Assembly: GCA_029255105.1 (NCBI GenBank)
Contig: JAQWWH010000010.1
Span: 1 to 64,000, forward strand
DNA length: 64,000 bases
From: Flavimaricola sp.
GTDB taxonomy: Bacteria; Pseudomonadota; Alphaproteobacteria; Rhodobacterales; Rhodobacteraceae
Direction of reading: 5' to 3'
Position 1 is the first letter of the stretch. Every line of letters begins with the position of its first letter. The position numbers were made by a program, and so were the translations under genes. Positions 35,030 to 44,019 of the stretch are shown here, piece after piece. The notes beneath the pieces are model-generated. The model was not told the DNA's origin, ran no database searches, and saw only the letters and a list, made by a program, of their open reading frames with translations.

Positions 35030-35713
35030 ATGTCATTTGATCGTTCCGTCAAGATCGCCCCGTCGATACTGGCCGCTGACTTTGCCGATTTTGGTCGGGA
35101 ATGTGCTGCAATAGAAGCACAAGGGGCTGATTGGGTGCATGTGGATGTGATGGATGGACACTTTGTGCCCAACATCACCTTCGGCCCACAGCTTGCCAAG
35201 GCAATCCGGCCGCACATCCAGACCGTGATGGATGTGCACCTCATGATCGCGCCTGTTGACCCCTATATCGACGCCTTCGCCGATGCGGGTGCCGACGTTC
35301 TGACCGCCCACGTCGAGGCCGGTCCGCATATTCACCGGACCCTCCAGGCCATTCGCGGGGCGGGAATGAAGGCTGGCGTCGCGCTGAACCCTGGAACGCC
35401 GGCTGACGCTGTCGCAGGACTTCTGGATACGGTCGACCTGATCTGCGTCATGACGGTAAACCCGGGCTTCGGGGGCCAGAAGTTCATCGCCTCGCAAATC
35501 GACAAGATCGCGATCCTACGGGCGCTTATTGGGGATCGTCCGATCCACCTTGAGGTTGATGGCGGCGTTGATCCCGCAACAGCGCCTTTGGTTTCTGCTG
35601 CCGGGGCAGATGTTCTGGTCGCCGGATCGGCTGTTTTCCGGGGGGGGTCTGTTGCCGATCCCACGGCGTATGGCACGAATATCGCAGCGATCCGGGCCGC
35701 CGCGGCAGGCTAG
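35030..35713 (+). CDS. rpe: Ribulose-phosphate 3-epimerase
   Basis: 227 residues from ATG 35030, which follows TAGGAG at eight bases. The TIM-barrel signatures are all present: KIAPSILAADFADF, HVDVMDGHFVPNITFGP with the metal-binding His and Asp, MDVHLMI, VMTVNPGFGGQKFI and LEVDGGVDPATAP. It interconverts ribulose 5-phosphate and xylulose 5-phosphate in the pentose phosphate pathway. It stands alone, with the AraC gene divergent and the DUF4173 operon downstream in the same direction after about 95 bases. Confidence 0.96.
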   Translation: MSFDRSVKIAPSILAADFADFGRECAAIEAQGADWVHVDVMDGHFVPNITFGPQLAKAIRPHIQTVMDVHLMIAPVDPYIDAFADAGADVLTAHVEAGPHIHRTLQAIRGAGMKAGVALNPGTPADAVAGLLDTVDLICVMTVNPGFGGQKFIASQIDKIAILRALIGDRPIHLEVDGGVDPATAPLVSAAGADVLVAGSAVFRGGSVADPTAYGTNIAAIRAAAAG

Positions 35714-35807
35714 GGCGCCTGTGCGCAAAAACTGCACGACCCCGGCCGAAGGGCTGCACCTCATGACCTTATCCCTCCTGTCGAAGTGAGAGGGAAAGGC
35801 AAGAACC

Positions 35808-37337
35808 ATGAACACAATTCTGATCCGGGGCGTCCCTCCGGGATTGGCGCGGGATGCCTGGTGGATGGCACCGGGAGAACCATCGGGGGTGGCGGACGGC
35901 GGCCGAGCCGCACAGCCATCCTTGCCCGGTTTCGCAGCCGTGGGGGCGTTGTTGGTGCTGGTTGCTGCCAGCGACTTGTTGATCTGGCAGGTCAGCGCCC
36001 CGGGCCTGTCGATTGCCATCATGATCCTTGCCATCGCCGGAACCGCGCTGGCCCTGAGACCCGGGACAATGCAGGACAAGCGGGCAATGCTTTGGGCGGG
36101 CCTCGGTTTGGTGCTGTCCCTTTTGCCGATTGTCGAGCTTGTGCAGGCACTGTCGCTGGCCTTTGCCTTGCTGGGGCTCAGTCACGCGCTCGTCTGGATT
36201 GCCCTTGGGGCGGATGGCACCGCGTCCCGGGCTTTGCGTGGGATTGCCCGATTGCCACGTGCAGGACTGGCTCAGGTCTGGAAGGACGGCCGGTCTGCCC
36301 TTGATGCGGGGTCGACCATCCGACCCGGCTGGTCCGGACTTCGCGGCCTTGTCCGTGACTGGGGGCTTAGTCTTGGCCTTGGCCTTGTCTTCGTCACTTT
36401 GCTCGCCGCCGCCAATCCGGTTTTGGATAGCTGGCTCAAGGTGGTCGTTGATTGGCAGTTGGCTGAAAGCATCACCGCAGACCGGTTGACTTTCTGGGGG
36501 GCGGTCTGCGTGGTCCTTTGGCCCGCGCTTCGTCTTGCCGCAGTTGGGGAGCGGATGAACAGGCCGGCGAGGGTCGTTCCGGCGCGTCCTCTCAGTGTTG
36601 GGCTGTTTAATCCCAATTCGGTGACCCGCGCCCTCTTCACGTTCAACGGACTGTTTGTCCTGCAATCAGGTCTTGATGCCACCTACCTTTGGGGCGGCCT
36701 GTCCCTGCCCGAAGGGATGACGCATGCGGCCTATGCCCATCGAGGGGCCTATCCGCTTCTGGTGACGGCGCTTCTTGCGGGCTTGTTCGCTCTTCTGGCG
36801 CAACCGCATCTGGTTGGGCGACGGCACCTTCGCTGGCTGTTGCTGTTGTGGGTTGGGCAGAATGTCCTGCTGGTCGCCTCATCTGCCTTAAGGCTGGACC
36901 TTTACGTTGAGGCCTACGGTTTAACGCGTCTCCGCTTCGCCGCTTTTCTTTGGATGGGGTTGGTGGCGGCAGGACTGGGCCTGATGCTGGTCCAGCTGCA
37001 ACTGGGGAAAAGCACGGGCTGGCTGACGGCAAGGGCTCTGTTGATGGGGATTGCGACGCTATATGTCGTTTGCTTCGTCAACGTGGCGGGGGTGGTCGCT
37101 GCGCACAATCTGTCTCGTCAGGACATCTCGCTTGACGCCTATTACCTTTGTGAATTGGGGGAAGGTGCGGTGCCTGCCATTCGGGCCCACGACGCGGCAG
37201 GATCGACTCCGCTATGCCTTGCGACGCTTGAGATCAACGAACCACAGGACTGGCGCGAATGGGGCTACCGCAATGCGCGTCTGCGCCGTAGTTTACCTGT
37301 TACAGTTCCGAACGACCCAACCGGAGAGGCACAATGA
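35808..37337 (+). CDS. DUF4173 domain-containing polytopic membrane protein
   Basis: A 509-residue protein with about 10-12 predicted helices. The first 40 residues are cytoplasmic and uncharged. Core family segments are SVTRALFTFNGLFVLQSGLD, TYLWGGLSLPEGMTHAAYAH and HRGAYPLLVTALLAGLFALL, then LRLDLYVEAYGLTRLRFAAF, which match the DUF4173 signature. The last about 60 residues form a soluble tail (LCELGEGAVPAIRAHD). Its stop overlaps the start of a response regulator gene, so it is the first gene of a membrane protein/two-component operon. It may be the target or sensor partner of the kinase, which itself lacks a sensor domain. Confidence 0.88.
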   Translation: MNTILIRGVPPGLARDAWWMAPGEPSGVADGGRAAQPSLPGFAAVGALLVLVAASDLLIWQVSAPGLSIAIMILAIAGTALALRPGTMQDKRAMLWAGLGLVLSLLPIVELVQALSLAFALLGLSHALVWIALGADGTASRALRGIARLPRAGLAQVWKDGRSALDAGSTIRPGWSGLRGLVRDWGLSLGLGLVFVTLLAAANPVLDSWLKVVVDWQLAESITADRLTFWGAVCVVLWPALRLAAVGERMNRPARVVPARPLSVGLFNPNSVTRALFTFNGLFVLQSGLDATYLWGGLSLPEGMTHAAYAHRGAYPLLVTALLAGLFALLAQPHLVGRRHLRWLLLLWVGQNVLLVASSALRLDLYVEAYGLTRLRFAAFLWMGLVAAGLGLMLVQLQLGKSTGWLTARALLMGIATLYVVCFVNVAGVVAAHNLSRQDISLDAYYLCELGEGAVPAIRAHDAAGSTPLCLATLEINEPQDWREWGYRNARLRRSLPVTVPNDPTGEAQ

Positions 37338-38029
37338 CCGCTGGCACTATCCTTGTCGTCGATGACGACCCCCAGATCCGCGATGTGCTACGCATCGCGC
37401 TGGGGAGGGCCGGTTTCACTGTGACCGAGGCTGTGGATGGAGCGACCGGCCTCGCAGCGGCGGCCCAGACAAACCCCGACCTTGTGGTTCTGGACATCGG
37501 ACTGCCCGAAATGGATGGTCGGGAGGTTTGCCGCCAGCTGCGACGGACAAGCGAGGTCCCCGTCCTCTTCCTGACGGCAGAAGGGGATGAGATCGACCGG
37601 GTCGTTGGCTTGGAGTTGGGGGCGGACGACTATGTCACCAAACCGTTCAGCCCGCGCGAGCTGGTCGCCCGACTGCGGGCCATCCTCAAACGGACGCGTC
37701 CAGAAGAAGCGAGCGGCCGGGGGCCGCTAAAGCGGGGGGGGCTGATCCTTGACCGCGAGCGGCATGTCTGCACCGTGATGGGGGCGCCGGTCGCGCTGAC
37801 CGCGCGCGAGATGGAGTTGCTGTCGCGACTGCTGGACCGGCCTGATCACGTTCTGCCGCGGCCGCGATTGGTTGACCTCATCTACGGGACCAACGTCAAT
37901 GTCAGCGACCGGACGGTCGACAGCCATCTGCGGAACCTGAGGTCCAAGCTGGCTGAGGCCGGATGCGACGACGCGATTGAAACGGTCCACGGGGTGGGCA
38001 TCAGGATGGGACCATGTCTGGGCGGATAA
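37334..38029 (+). CDS. OmpR-family response regulator
   Basis: 231 residues. The receiver domain has the acidic pocket DDD in LVVDDDPQIRDVLR, the phospho-acceptor Asp in LVVLDIGLPEMDG, the Thr in VLFLTAEGD and the Lys in DDYVTKPFSPRELVARLRA (as two parts, DDYVTKPFSP and RELVARLRA). The C-terminal winged helix includes VALTAREMELLSRLLDRPD and VDSHLRNLRSKL. It overlaps DUF4173 by four bases upstream and the kinase by 16 bases downstream. The cluster therefore probably responds to a membrane or envelope signal relayed through DUF4173; that link is inference. Confidence 0.95.
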   Translation: MTAGTILVVDDDPQIRDVLRIALGRAGFTVTEAVDGATGLAAAAQTNPDLVVLDIGLPEMDGREVCRQLRRTSEVPVLFLTAEGDEIDRVVGLELGADDYVTKPFSPRELVARLRAILKRTRPEEASGRGPLKRGGLILDRERHVCTVMGAPVALTAREMELLSRLLDRPDHVLPRPRLVDLIYGTNVNVSDRTVDSHLRNLRSKLAEAGCDDAIETVHGVGIRMGPCLGG

Positions 38030-38979
38030 GCAAGAAGTGGCGGCCCTCTCTGGCCCTTGTGCTTGGCCTGACCCTTGGGGCGGTCCTGTGCCTTCCGTTG
38101 GCGGGGGTCGTGGTGGTCAGGTACGTTGCCCCCGTCACCGGTTTTCGCGAGGCGGCGGTGATCGTCGCCCTGTCTGTCTGTGCGGTGACGGCGGTTCTGG
38201 GTTTTGTCCTGTGGCGGATATTGTTGCGTCCCATCCAGACGCTGGCGGACCGGGCCAAGGCCATCAAGGACGGTTCCAACGTAAGCCTGGATCCACTGGC
38301 ACATTATGGCACCCGGGAGATGCGGGATATGGGGCAGGCCTTTCTCGACATGGGTCGGGTCCTGCAGGGCCGCGAGGCCGTGTTGCGGTCCTACGCCGAT
38401 CACGCCACCCACGAGCTCAAATCACCGCTGACCGTGCTTCGCGGCGCGGCAGAGTTGCTTGATAGCCCGGATCTGTCTGATGCGGACCGGTCGCGTTTGC
38501 TAAGCCGGATTGACGAGGCGGCGGATCGGATGACGGCCCTTTTGGATGCGCAACGGACCCTCGCCCAGGCGAAAGAGCCGATGGGACTGGGCCATTCTCG
38601 GATCGGCCCGCTGATGTCGGACCTGCAGATGGATCACTCTGAAATCAGCCTGCACCTTGAGGCAGACGCCATCCTGCCACTTGGACCCGATGGCTTGCGC
38701 CTCGTGCTTGACCACCTTCTGGGCAATGCGACCGCCGTCGGCGCACTCAACGTCCGGATCTGGGCCGAACCGGGCCGCCTGACGGTCGTTGATGACGGTC
38801 CCGGCGTCTCGCCCGGCAATCGGGGCAGGATCTTTGACCCCTTCTTCACAACCCGACGCGACGAAGGCGGGACCGGTATGGGCCTTGCCATCGTCCGTCG
38901 GATGCTCGAGGCGCACGGGGCGGAAATCCTGCTGTCTCCCGAAGGGCCGCCCGGTGCGACCTTTGTCGTGCTGTTCTAG
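38014..38979 (+). CDS. Sensor histidine kinase without periplasmic sensor
   Basis: 321 residues. Two helices near the N-terminus (LALVLGLTLGAVLCLPLAGV and AAVIVALSVCAVTAVLGFVL) are joined by only about 15 residues, so there is no extracytoplasmic sensor. A HAMP-like segment follows (LLRPIQTLADRAKAIKDG). The HisKA box is YADHATHELKSPLTVLRG. The ATP-binding domain has DHLLGNATAVG in the N box, VVDDGPGVSPGNRGRIFDPF as the G1/F box and GGTGMGLAIVRRM as the G2 box. Its stop TAG overlaps the stop of the convergent uronate dehydrogenase-like gene within CTAG. Confidence 0.93.
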   Translation: MSGRISKKWRPSLALVLGLTLGAVLCLPLAGVVVVRYVAPVTGFREAAVIVALSVCAVTAVLGFVLWRILLRPIQTLADRAKAIKDGSNVSLDPLAHYGTREMRDMGQAFLDMGRVLQGREAVLRSYADHATHELKSPLTVLRGAAELLDSPDLSDADRSRLLSRIDEAADRMTALLDAQRTLAQAKEPMGLGHSRIGPLMSDLQMDHSEISLHLEADAILPLGPDGLRLVLDHLLGNATAVGALNVRIWAEPGRLTVVDDGPGVSPGNRGRIFDPFFTTRRDEGGTGMGLAIVRRMLEAHGAEILLSPEGPPGATFVVLF

Positions 38980-39821
38980 TCGTTGTCTTTGGCGGCTTCG
39001 GACAGACGCTTGATCATTGCGACGCCGCTTTCGCCCAAAGGCACAATCGCGAAGGGCCCGCCCAGTCGCGTATGCTGAAGGTCTTGGGGATCAACCGGCT
39101 TGGCCTTGGCAAACAACTCATCGGCCAGATACTCGGCATTGTCTTTGGGCTGATAGCCCAGGAACGAGGCCTTGGCATTGGAAACGGCCGCCCGGGTATT
39201 GTCCGAGATGCCAAAGATGGGGGTATAGCCAACCGTCTGCGCCTCGATCGACCGCTCAACCAGTTGGATCAGGTCGCCATGTGACAGCCAACTACCAAGG
39301 GCACGGACATTCCCCGGCTCTGGCGTGCAGGAAAAGATGCGGATGGACACACACTCGATCCCCCGCTTTTCCCAGGCCAGTCGGGCCAGATCCTCGGTAA
39401 AGCATTTGGCCAGGCCGTAATAGGTATCGGGTCGGTGTGGGGCATCAAGGTCGATCCCCGCGTTGATCTCGTGCATCCCGACCGCATGAACGGACGAGGC
39501 AAAGATGATACGGCGCACACCGTGTTTATAGGCGGCCTCCCAGATATTGTAGGCACCGATCAGGTTCGATTGCAGGATCTGCTCAAACGGGGCTTCGTCG
39601 GCGATAGAGGCAAAGTGAACCACCATGTCCGCCCCTTCGAGAAGCGGCCCGATTTCGTCCATCTTTGACACATCGGCCTTTGCAAAGCTTTCGCCCGGCA
39701 GGAGGGTCTCGGGGGCATCAGCGATGTCCACGGAAAGAAGCTCTGCTGCTTTGCGGGTGAGGGGTTCGCGCAGGACAGTGCCAAGGGCGCCACAGGCCCC
39801 GGTCAGGACGATCTTTTGCAT
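38976..39821 (-). CDS. udh: Uronate dehydrogenase-like NAD-dependent oxidoreductase
   Basis: 281 residues of the extended SDR fold. The cofactor loop is VLTGACGALGTVLRE, followed by VVHFASIADEAPFEQILQSN and IIFASSVHAVGMH. The catalytic Tyr-x-x-x-Lys is YYGLAKCF in RPDTYYGLAKCFTEDLARLA. SIRIFSCTPEPGNVRALGSW and FLGYQPKDNAEYLADE match the Agrobacterium uronate dehydrogenase pattern very well. It should oxidise glucuronate or galacturonate to the aldarolactone. It follows the FAD oxidoreductase by 14 bases and shares its direction with the alpha-glucosidase. Confidence 0.82.
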   Translation of the reverse strand: MQKIVLTGACGALGTVLREPLTRKAAELLSVDIADAPETLLPGESFAKADVSKMDEIGPLLEGADMVVHFASIADEAPFEQILQSNLIGAYNIWEAAYKHGVRRIIFASSVHAVGMHEINAGIDLDAPHRPDTYYGLAKCFTEDLARLAWEKRGIECVSIRIFSCTPEPGNVRALGSWLSHGDLIQLVERSIEAQTVGYTPIFGISDNTRAAVSNAKASFLGYQPKDNAEYLADELFAKAKPVDPQDLQHTRLGGPFAIVPLGESGVAMIKRLSEAAKDND

Positions 39822-39835
39822 CGGATGCTCCTAAT

Positions 39836-41038
39836 TCAGATGACGGCCCGTTCAATCAGGGGCCGGTTGTCGAGGATACGGGCAAAGCCCAGGGGAGACA
39901 GGTCGAGGCTGCGGTATGCGCCATAGACGATGAGCTCTGACAGCCCCCGACCAACTGCAGGGGATTGTTGCAGGCCATGGCCGGAAAAGCCATTGGCAAA
40001 CAAAAGGTTGGCAATCTCTGGATGGGTGCCAAGAATAGCGTTCTGATCCAGGGTGTTATAGGCATAGTGACCAACCCAGGAATTGCGCAGCCGGACACGC
40101 TCGAACGCAGGAATGCGGGTGGCGACAGCGGGCCAGACCTTATCCTCCCACAGGCTGTGATCCATCGTGAAGTCGGTCGGATCGACGGCAAGGTCCTCGT
40201 GCGGAGGGCAGCCCGCCATGTACCACTGCCCGTCCGAGCGGACATGAACGCCGGAGGGGTCGATTGTCAGGGGCAGGTCGCGGGGCAACCGGTCCTCAGC
40301 CTCGAAGACAAAGGTAAAGCGGCGGCGCGGCTCGACTGGCAAGGACAGGCCCGCCATCTCGGCCACCTGTGCCGCCCTGGGGCCCGCGGCATTGACGACC
40401 TGGCCCGCCGCTATCTCAGTCCCGTCGCCCAGGACGACATGGGTCACCGTAGTTCCGTTGCGACGCAGGCCCGCGACGGTGGCCTGCACATATTCAACGC
40501 CTCGCTTGCGAGACATTCGGCGCAGCCAGTCGAACATGGTACCCCCATCGAAGTAGCCTTCGTCGATCGGGTTGTGAGAGCCTGCGACGATATCCTCGAG
40601 GGCGTAAAAGGGATATTCCTGCATGATCTGCCCGGGCGTCATCATCCGGGTTCCGGCCCCAAGGCTGGATTGCAGCCGTTGGTTGGCCGCCAACACTTGG
40701 GCAAAGGCAGGGGTGTCGGCAAGGTAAAGGTAGCCAAAATTCTGCAAGCGGATCGCAGGCGCCTCTGGGTCGTCCATGACATCCTGAAACTGGCGGATGA
40801 ATTCGACGCCGAACTGGGAAATCCGAATGTTGATCTCGGACCCGAACTGCTGACGGATGCAAGAGTTGGTATGGGTGGTCGAGGCGTACTCGAAGCTCAG
40901 ATCGCGGTCGAGGACCAGGATACGGCCCTGAAAATCGGGGTTCCTGGCGGTCCACCAGGCGATCGAGGACCCGATCATCGCCCCGCCGATGATGACCAGG
41001 TCGTAGGCAGTGTGGGTCGGTCTGTTTGAGTGTGCCAT
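39836..41038 (-). CDS. FAD-dependent oxidoreductase of the DAO family
   Basis: 400 residues. The FAD-binding Rossmann motif is YDLVIIGGAMIGSSIAWW, with AMIG in place of GPAG but the spacing kept, and an acidic strand end at ILVLDRDLSFE. Further DAO-family signatures are FGYLYLADTPAFAQVLAAN, QVVNAAGPRAAQVAEMAGL, AGCPPHEDL and the C-terminal ANGFSGHGLQQSPAVGRGLS. Enzymes of this shape oxidise sarcosine, glycine derivatives or D-amino acids. Creatinase at 19799 would produce sarcosine, but the two genes are 19 kb apart. It is adjacent to the uronate dehydrogenase-like gene. Confidence 0.9.
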   Translation of the reverse strand: MAHSNRPTHTAYDLVIIGGAMIGSSIAWWTARNPDFQGRILVLDRDLSFEYASTTHTNSCIRQQFGSEINIRISQFGVEFIRQFQDVMDDPEAPAIRLQNFGYLYLADTPAFAQVLAANQRLQSSLGAGTRMMTPGQIMQEYPFYALEDIVAGSHNPIDEGYFDGGTMFDWLRRMSRKRGVEYVQATVAGLRRNGTTVTHVVLGDGTEIAAGQVVNAAGPRAAQVAEMAGLSLPVEPRRRFTFVFEAEDRLPRDLPLTIDPSGVHVRSDGQWYMAGCPPHEDLAVDPTDFTMDHSLWEDKVWPAVATRIPAFERVRLRNSWVGHYAYNTLDQNAILGTHPEIANLLFANGFSGHGLQQSPAVGRGLSELIVYGAYRSLDLSPLGFARILDNRPLIERAVI

Positions 41039-41086
41039 GCTGCGTCCTGTCTTTGACCGGACGCTAGATCGGACGCCGGGCGAAGG

Positions 41087-41111
41087 GAAGGTGGGTCAAG
41101 ACCCACCTTAC
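41087..41111. repeat. Palindromic repeat, copy 3 (variant centre)
   Basis: AAGGTGGGTC-AA-GACCCACCTT with the flanking TAC, the same family as 18703-18728 but with an AA centre in place of AT. It lies between the alpha-glucosidase stop and the FAD oxidoreductase start, both on the minus strand. Confidence 0.85.
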
Positions 41112-41125
41112 GCAATCAGTCGGAA

Positions 41126-42766
41126 CTAGGCCGCTTCTGTCGCCTCTGACATCTGCAGGCCCAGATCGCCGGCATGTTCCAGATAGACATAGCCGCTACC
41201 GGGCAGGGCCAGATCCGTCCCGGTCAATTCGGCAGCATGGGGGCCAACCGGGGTGGCCGGGGCCGACAGGCTAAGCGCGACGGGGTTCGGTGACAGATTG
41301 AACACACAAGTCAGCGATTGGCCCTCGTTGGTCCGGGTAAAGGCAAGGATAGGCTCTGGCAGGTCAATGAAGGTCGTCTTGCCCAGCGTGAGTTCGGGAC
41401 GGGCTTTGCGAAAGGCAATGATCTGGCGGTAGAAATGCAGGACAGAGTCATTGCTGACCTCTTGTCCATCAACAGCATTGGCCGCCTGTTCCGGCTTGAC
41501 CGGCAACCAGGGGGTGCCCGTGCTAAATCCCGCATTGGGGGCGTCACGCTCCCAGACCATCGGGGTGCGGCAGCCGTCCCGGCCTTTGACCTCTGGCCAG
41601 AAGCGCAGGGCAGGCGGGTCGGTTAGCTCGTGAAACTCCATCACGGTTTCGGTCTGGCCCAGTTCCTCGCCCTGATAGATGCCAAGGGTGCCCTCAAAAG
41701 CCATCAGCATGGCCGCGGCCTGGCGGGCAACGGCATCGACAGATGTGCCATGGTCCGCCCAGCGGGTCGGGTGGCGGGGGACGTCATGGTTCGAAAAGGA
41801 CCACTTGGGGTGGCCATCGGGCGCCCCGCGCTGAAATCCCTCGATGCAGCGGCGGAAATGGTCAGCCGAAAAGTCGGGGCCGAGCATCGCAAAGGAGTAG
41901 CACATGTGCAGGCGATGCTCGCCCCGGGTGTATTCGGCCATGATCTCAATGGCGCGGTCGCCCATCTCGCCGACTTCACCGACCATCATGATGTCGTCGT
42001 ACTGATCGGTCAGGCGGCGCAGCCGTTCAAGAAAGCCAATGTTTTCAGGGCGGGTCTTGTTGTAGATGTTCTTCTGCATGCCATAGAGATCGGTCGCCAT
42101 GACATAATGGCCACCGCTCGCGGGCGGGTTGGATCGCAGTTCCTGATCGTGGAAAAAGTAGTTGACGGTATCAAGGCGAAACCCGTCCAGACCCCGGTCC
42201 AGCCAGAACTTGCAGGTCTCAAGGATGGCGTCCACCACGGCTGGGCAATGATAGTTCAGGTCCGGTTGCGAGCCGAGGAAGTTGTGCAGGTAATACTGAC
42301 CACGACGGGGATCAAACTCCCACGCCGGCCCGCCAAAATGGCTGTGCCAGTTCGTCGGGGGGGATCCGTCGGGCAGCGGATTGGCCCAGACATACCAATC
42401 AGCGCGGGGGTTGGTCCGGCTTGACCGGCTTTCCTCGAACCAGGGGTGTTTGTCCGATGTGTGGGACAAAACCTGGTCGGTGATCACCTTCAGGCCAAGG
42501 TCGTGGGCGGTCGCGATCATTTCGTCGAAATCGGCCAATGTGCCGAACAGCGGATCGATGTCGGTGTAGTCGGACACGTCATAGCCCATGTCGCGCTGCG
42601 GCGAGGTGAAGATCGGCGACAGCCATATGCAGTCCACCCCCAACGAGGCCACATGCGGCAAGCGCCGGGTAATGCCCTTGAGGTCGCCCACCCCGTCTCC
42701 GGTCGAGTCCTGAAAGGACCGGGGGTAGATCTGGTAGATCACGGCATCTCGCCACCATTCGCGCAT
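41126..42766 (-). CDS. Alpha-glucosidase, GH13 family
   Basis: 546 residues. Of the in-frame ATGs at 42880, 42772 and 42766, the last (MREWWRDAVIYQIYPRSFQD) is chosen because GAAGGGG abuts the 42772 ATG but sits six bases before 42766. The GH13 regions are present: QVLSHTSDKHPWF (region I, His replaced relative to DVVPNH), GLDGFRLDTVNYFF with the nucleophile Asp, MMVGEVGEM with the acid/base Glu, and FSNHDVPRHPTRW with the transition-state Asp. It is an intracellular oligosaccharide alpha-glucosidase, similar to AglA of rhizobia. The divergent LacI gene and the operator at 42834-42853 indicate sugar-controlled expression. No agl transporter genes are adjacent. Confidence 0.93.
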   Translation of the reverse strand: MREWWRDAVIYQIYPRSFQDSTGDGVGDLKGITRRLPHVASLGVDCIWLSPIFTSPQRDMGYDVSDYTDIDPLFGTLADFDEMIATAHDLGLKVITDQVLSHTSDKHPWFEESRSSRTNPRADWYVWANPLPDGSPPTNWHSHFGGPAWEFDPRRGQYYLHNFLGSQPDLNYHCPAVVDAILETCKFWLDRGLDGFRLDTVNYFFHDQELRSNPPASGGHYVMATDLYGMQKNIYNKTRPENIGFLERLRRLTDQYDDIMMVGEVGEMGDRAIEIMAEYTRGEHRLHMCYSFAMLGPDFSADHFRRCIEGFQRGAPDGHPKWSFSNHDVPRHPTRWADHGTSVDAVARQAAAMLMAFEGTLGIYQGEELGQTETVMEFHELTDPPALRFWPEVKGRDGCRTPMVWERDAPNAGFSTGTPWLPVKPEQAANAVDGQEVSNDSVLHFYRQIIAFRKARPELTLGKTTFIDLPEPILAFTRTNEGQSLTCVFNLSPNPVALSLSAPATPVGPHAAELTGTDLALPGSGYVYLEHAGDLGLQMSEATEAA

Positions 42767-42811
42767 GGACATCCCCTTCGGACACAGCTGCTGTCTCTTG
42801 ATTCGACGGCA

Positions 42812-42840
42812 GACATAACAAGGCGGGCATCCAAATTCAA
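42812..42840 (-). promoter_or_regulatory. Probable promoter of the alpha-glucosidase gene
   Basis: On the minus strand TTGAAT (42840-42835) and TATGTC (42817-42812) are separated by exactly 17 bases, followed by the gene start 46 bases later. The -35 hexamer lies inside the LacI-type operator. Confidence 0.65.
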
Positions 42841-42853
42841 AACGTTTTGAATT
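42834..42853. promoter_or_regulatory. LacI-family operator (perfect 20-bp palindrome)
   Basis: AATTCAAAAC followed by GTTTTGAATT, with the central CG typical of LacI-family operators (AACGTT core). It lies between the alpha-glucosidase and LacI genes and covers the -35 box of the former. Binding by the adjacent regulator is inferred. Confidence 0.85.
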
Positions 42854-42961
42854 CAGGCTGGAGGGATTCCCAGGGTTCATTCCACTGCGTTGATTTATGG
42901 TGCAAAGGCAAGTACGTCAAAGCCGTAAACGATTTGAAAATGGGCAGAGGACGACACCGGT

Positions 42962-44014
42962 TTGGCGACGCTCAAGGACATCGGGGCAGAACTTGGTCTT
43001 TCGGTGGCAACCGTCAGTCGGGCGCTGAACGGGTTTCCCGAGGTGAATTCGCAGACCCGCGAAAAGGTCCGCCAGACGGCCGAGCGGCTGGGATACAGAC
43101 CCAACCGTGTCGCCCAAAGGCTCGTCACCGGGCGGTCTGGAATGGTGGGCATGATCGTCAAGCTCAATCCCGATATGAGCTCGGACCAGACCTTCTTCGA
43201 GGTGGTCGCGGGCCTGTCTGCCGCCTTGGCGGCGCGGGACACCGATCTTGTGCTGGCGGTGGATCAGGGGACTGATCCGGTGGCGGCCTATGCCCGGATG
43301 CTCGAACGGGACATTCTGGACGGCTTTATCCTGAACGCCCCGGTACCGGACGATCCGCGCGTGGCCTTCCTTCAGTCCCGCAACATCCCCTTCGTGATGC
43401 ATGGCACGACCGGAGAGGCGGCCGACTACCCCTTCTTTGCCATCGACAACCATGCTGTCAGCCGCGACGCGGTGAACCTGCTTGCGGCATTGGGGCACCG
43501 ACGGATCGCGCTCCTGAACGGCGAACAACGCTACGCCTTCGCGCGCGACCGGGCCGAAGGCTTCCGGCAAGCGATGCCCGTTCCGGTGCCAGACCATTTC
43601 ATGGCCGGTCACCCCCCATCAGAACTGGCTGGCTACGCCCAGGCACTGACCTGGCTGTCGGGGCAGCAGGGACCAAGGCCAACCGCAATCCTGTGCAGCG
43701 CGACGCCTCAGGCCGCCGGCGTCTACCGGGCCGCAAAGGACCTCAGCATCAGGGTCCCTCATGACCTGTCGGTGGTGGCGCATGACGACGGATTTCCACA
43801 AATGCCAGCAACCGGCTTCGCACCCCCGCTTACGGTCACCCAGGCACCCTTCCGCGACGCCTGTGAACCCCTGGCATCGGCACTTCTTGGATGTATCGAG
43901 GAGAGGCCGGCAAGAGACTTGCAAGCAACGCTACGCGCAGACCTCGTCCTGCGCAATTCGACCGGTCCGGTGCCACAAGACCACAAGACACCCTGGCCCA
44001 ACTCTCAAAGCTGA
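42962..44014 (+). CDS. LacI-family transcriptional regulator (AglR-like)
   Basis: 350 residues. The start is TTG at 42962 (TTGGCGACGCTCAAGGAC); no in-frame ATG lies upstream. The helix-turn-helix and hinge are complete: TLKDIGAELGLSVATVSRAL and LNGFPEVNSQTREKVRQ, continuing to LGYRPNRVAQRL. The ligand domain contains MVGMIVKLNPDMSSDQTFFE, GFILNAPVPDDPRV, FAIDNHAVSRDAVNLLAALG and LSVVAHDDGFPQM. It lies divergent from the alpha-glucosidase with the palindromic operator between them, so it is probably its maltose- or sucrose-type repressor. Confidence 0.92.
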   Translation: MATLKDIGAELGLSVATVSRALNGFPEVNSQTREKVRQTAERLGYRPNRVAQRLVTGRSGMVGMIVKLNPDMSSDQTFFEVVAGLSAALAARDTDLVLAVDQGTDPVAAYARMLERDILDGFILNAPVPDDPRVAFLQSRNIPFVMHGTTGEAADYPFFAIDNHAVSRDAVNLLAALGHRRIALLNGEQRYAFARDRAEGFRQAMPVPVPDHFMAGHPPSELAGYAQALTWLSGQQGPRPTAILCSATPQAAGVYRAAKDLSIRVPHDLSVVAHDDGFPQMPATGFAPPLTVTQAPFRDACEPLASALLGCIEERPARDLQATLRADLVLRNSTGPVPQDHKTPWPNSQS

Positions 44015-44019
44015 CCGCT

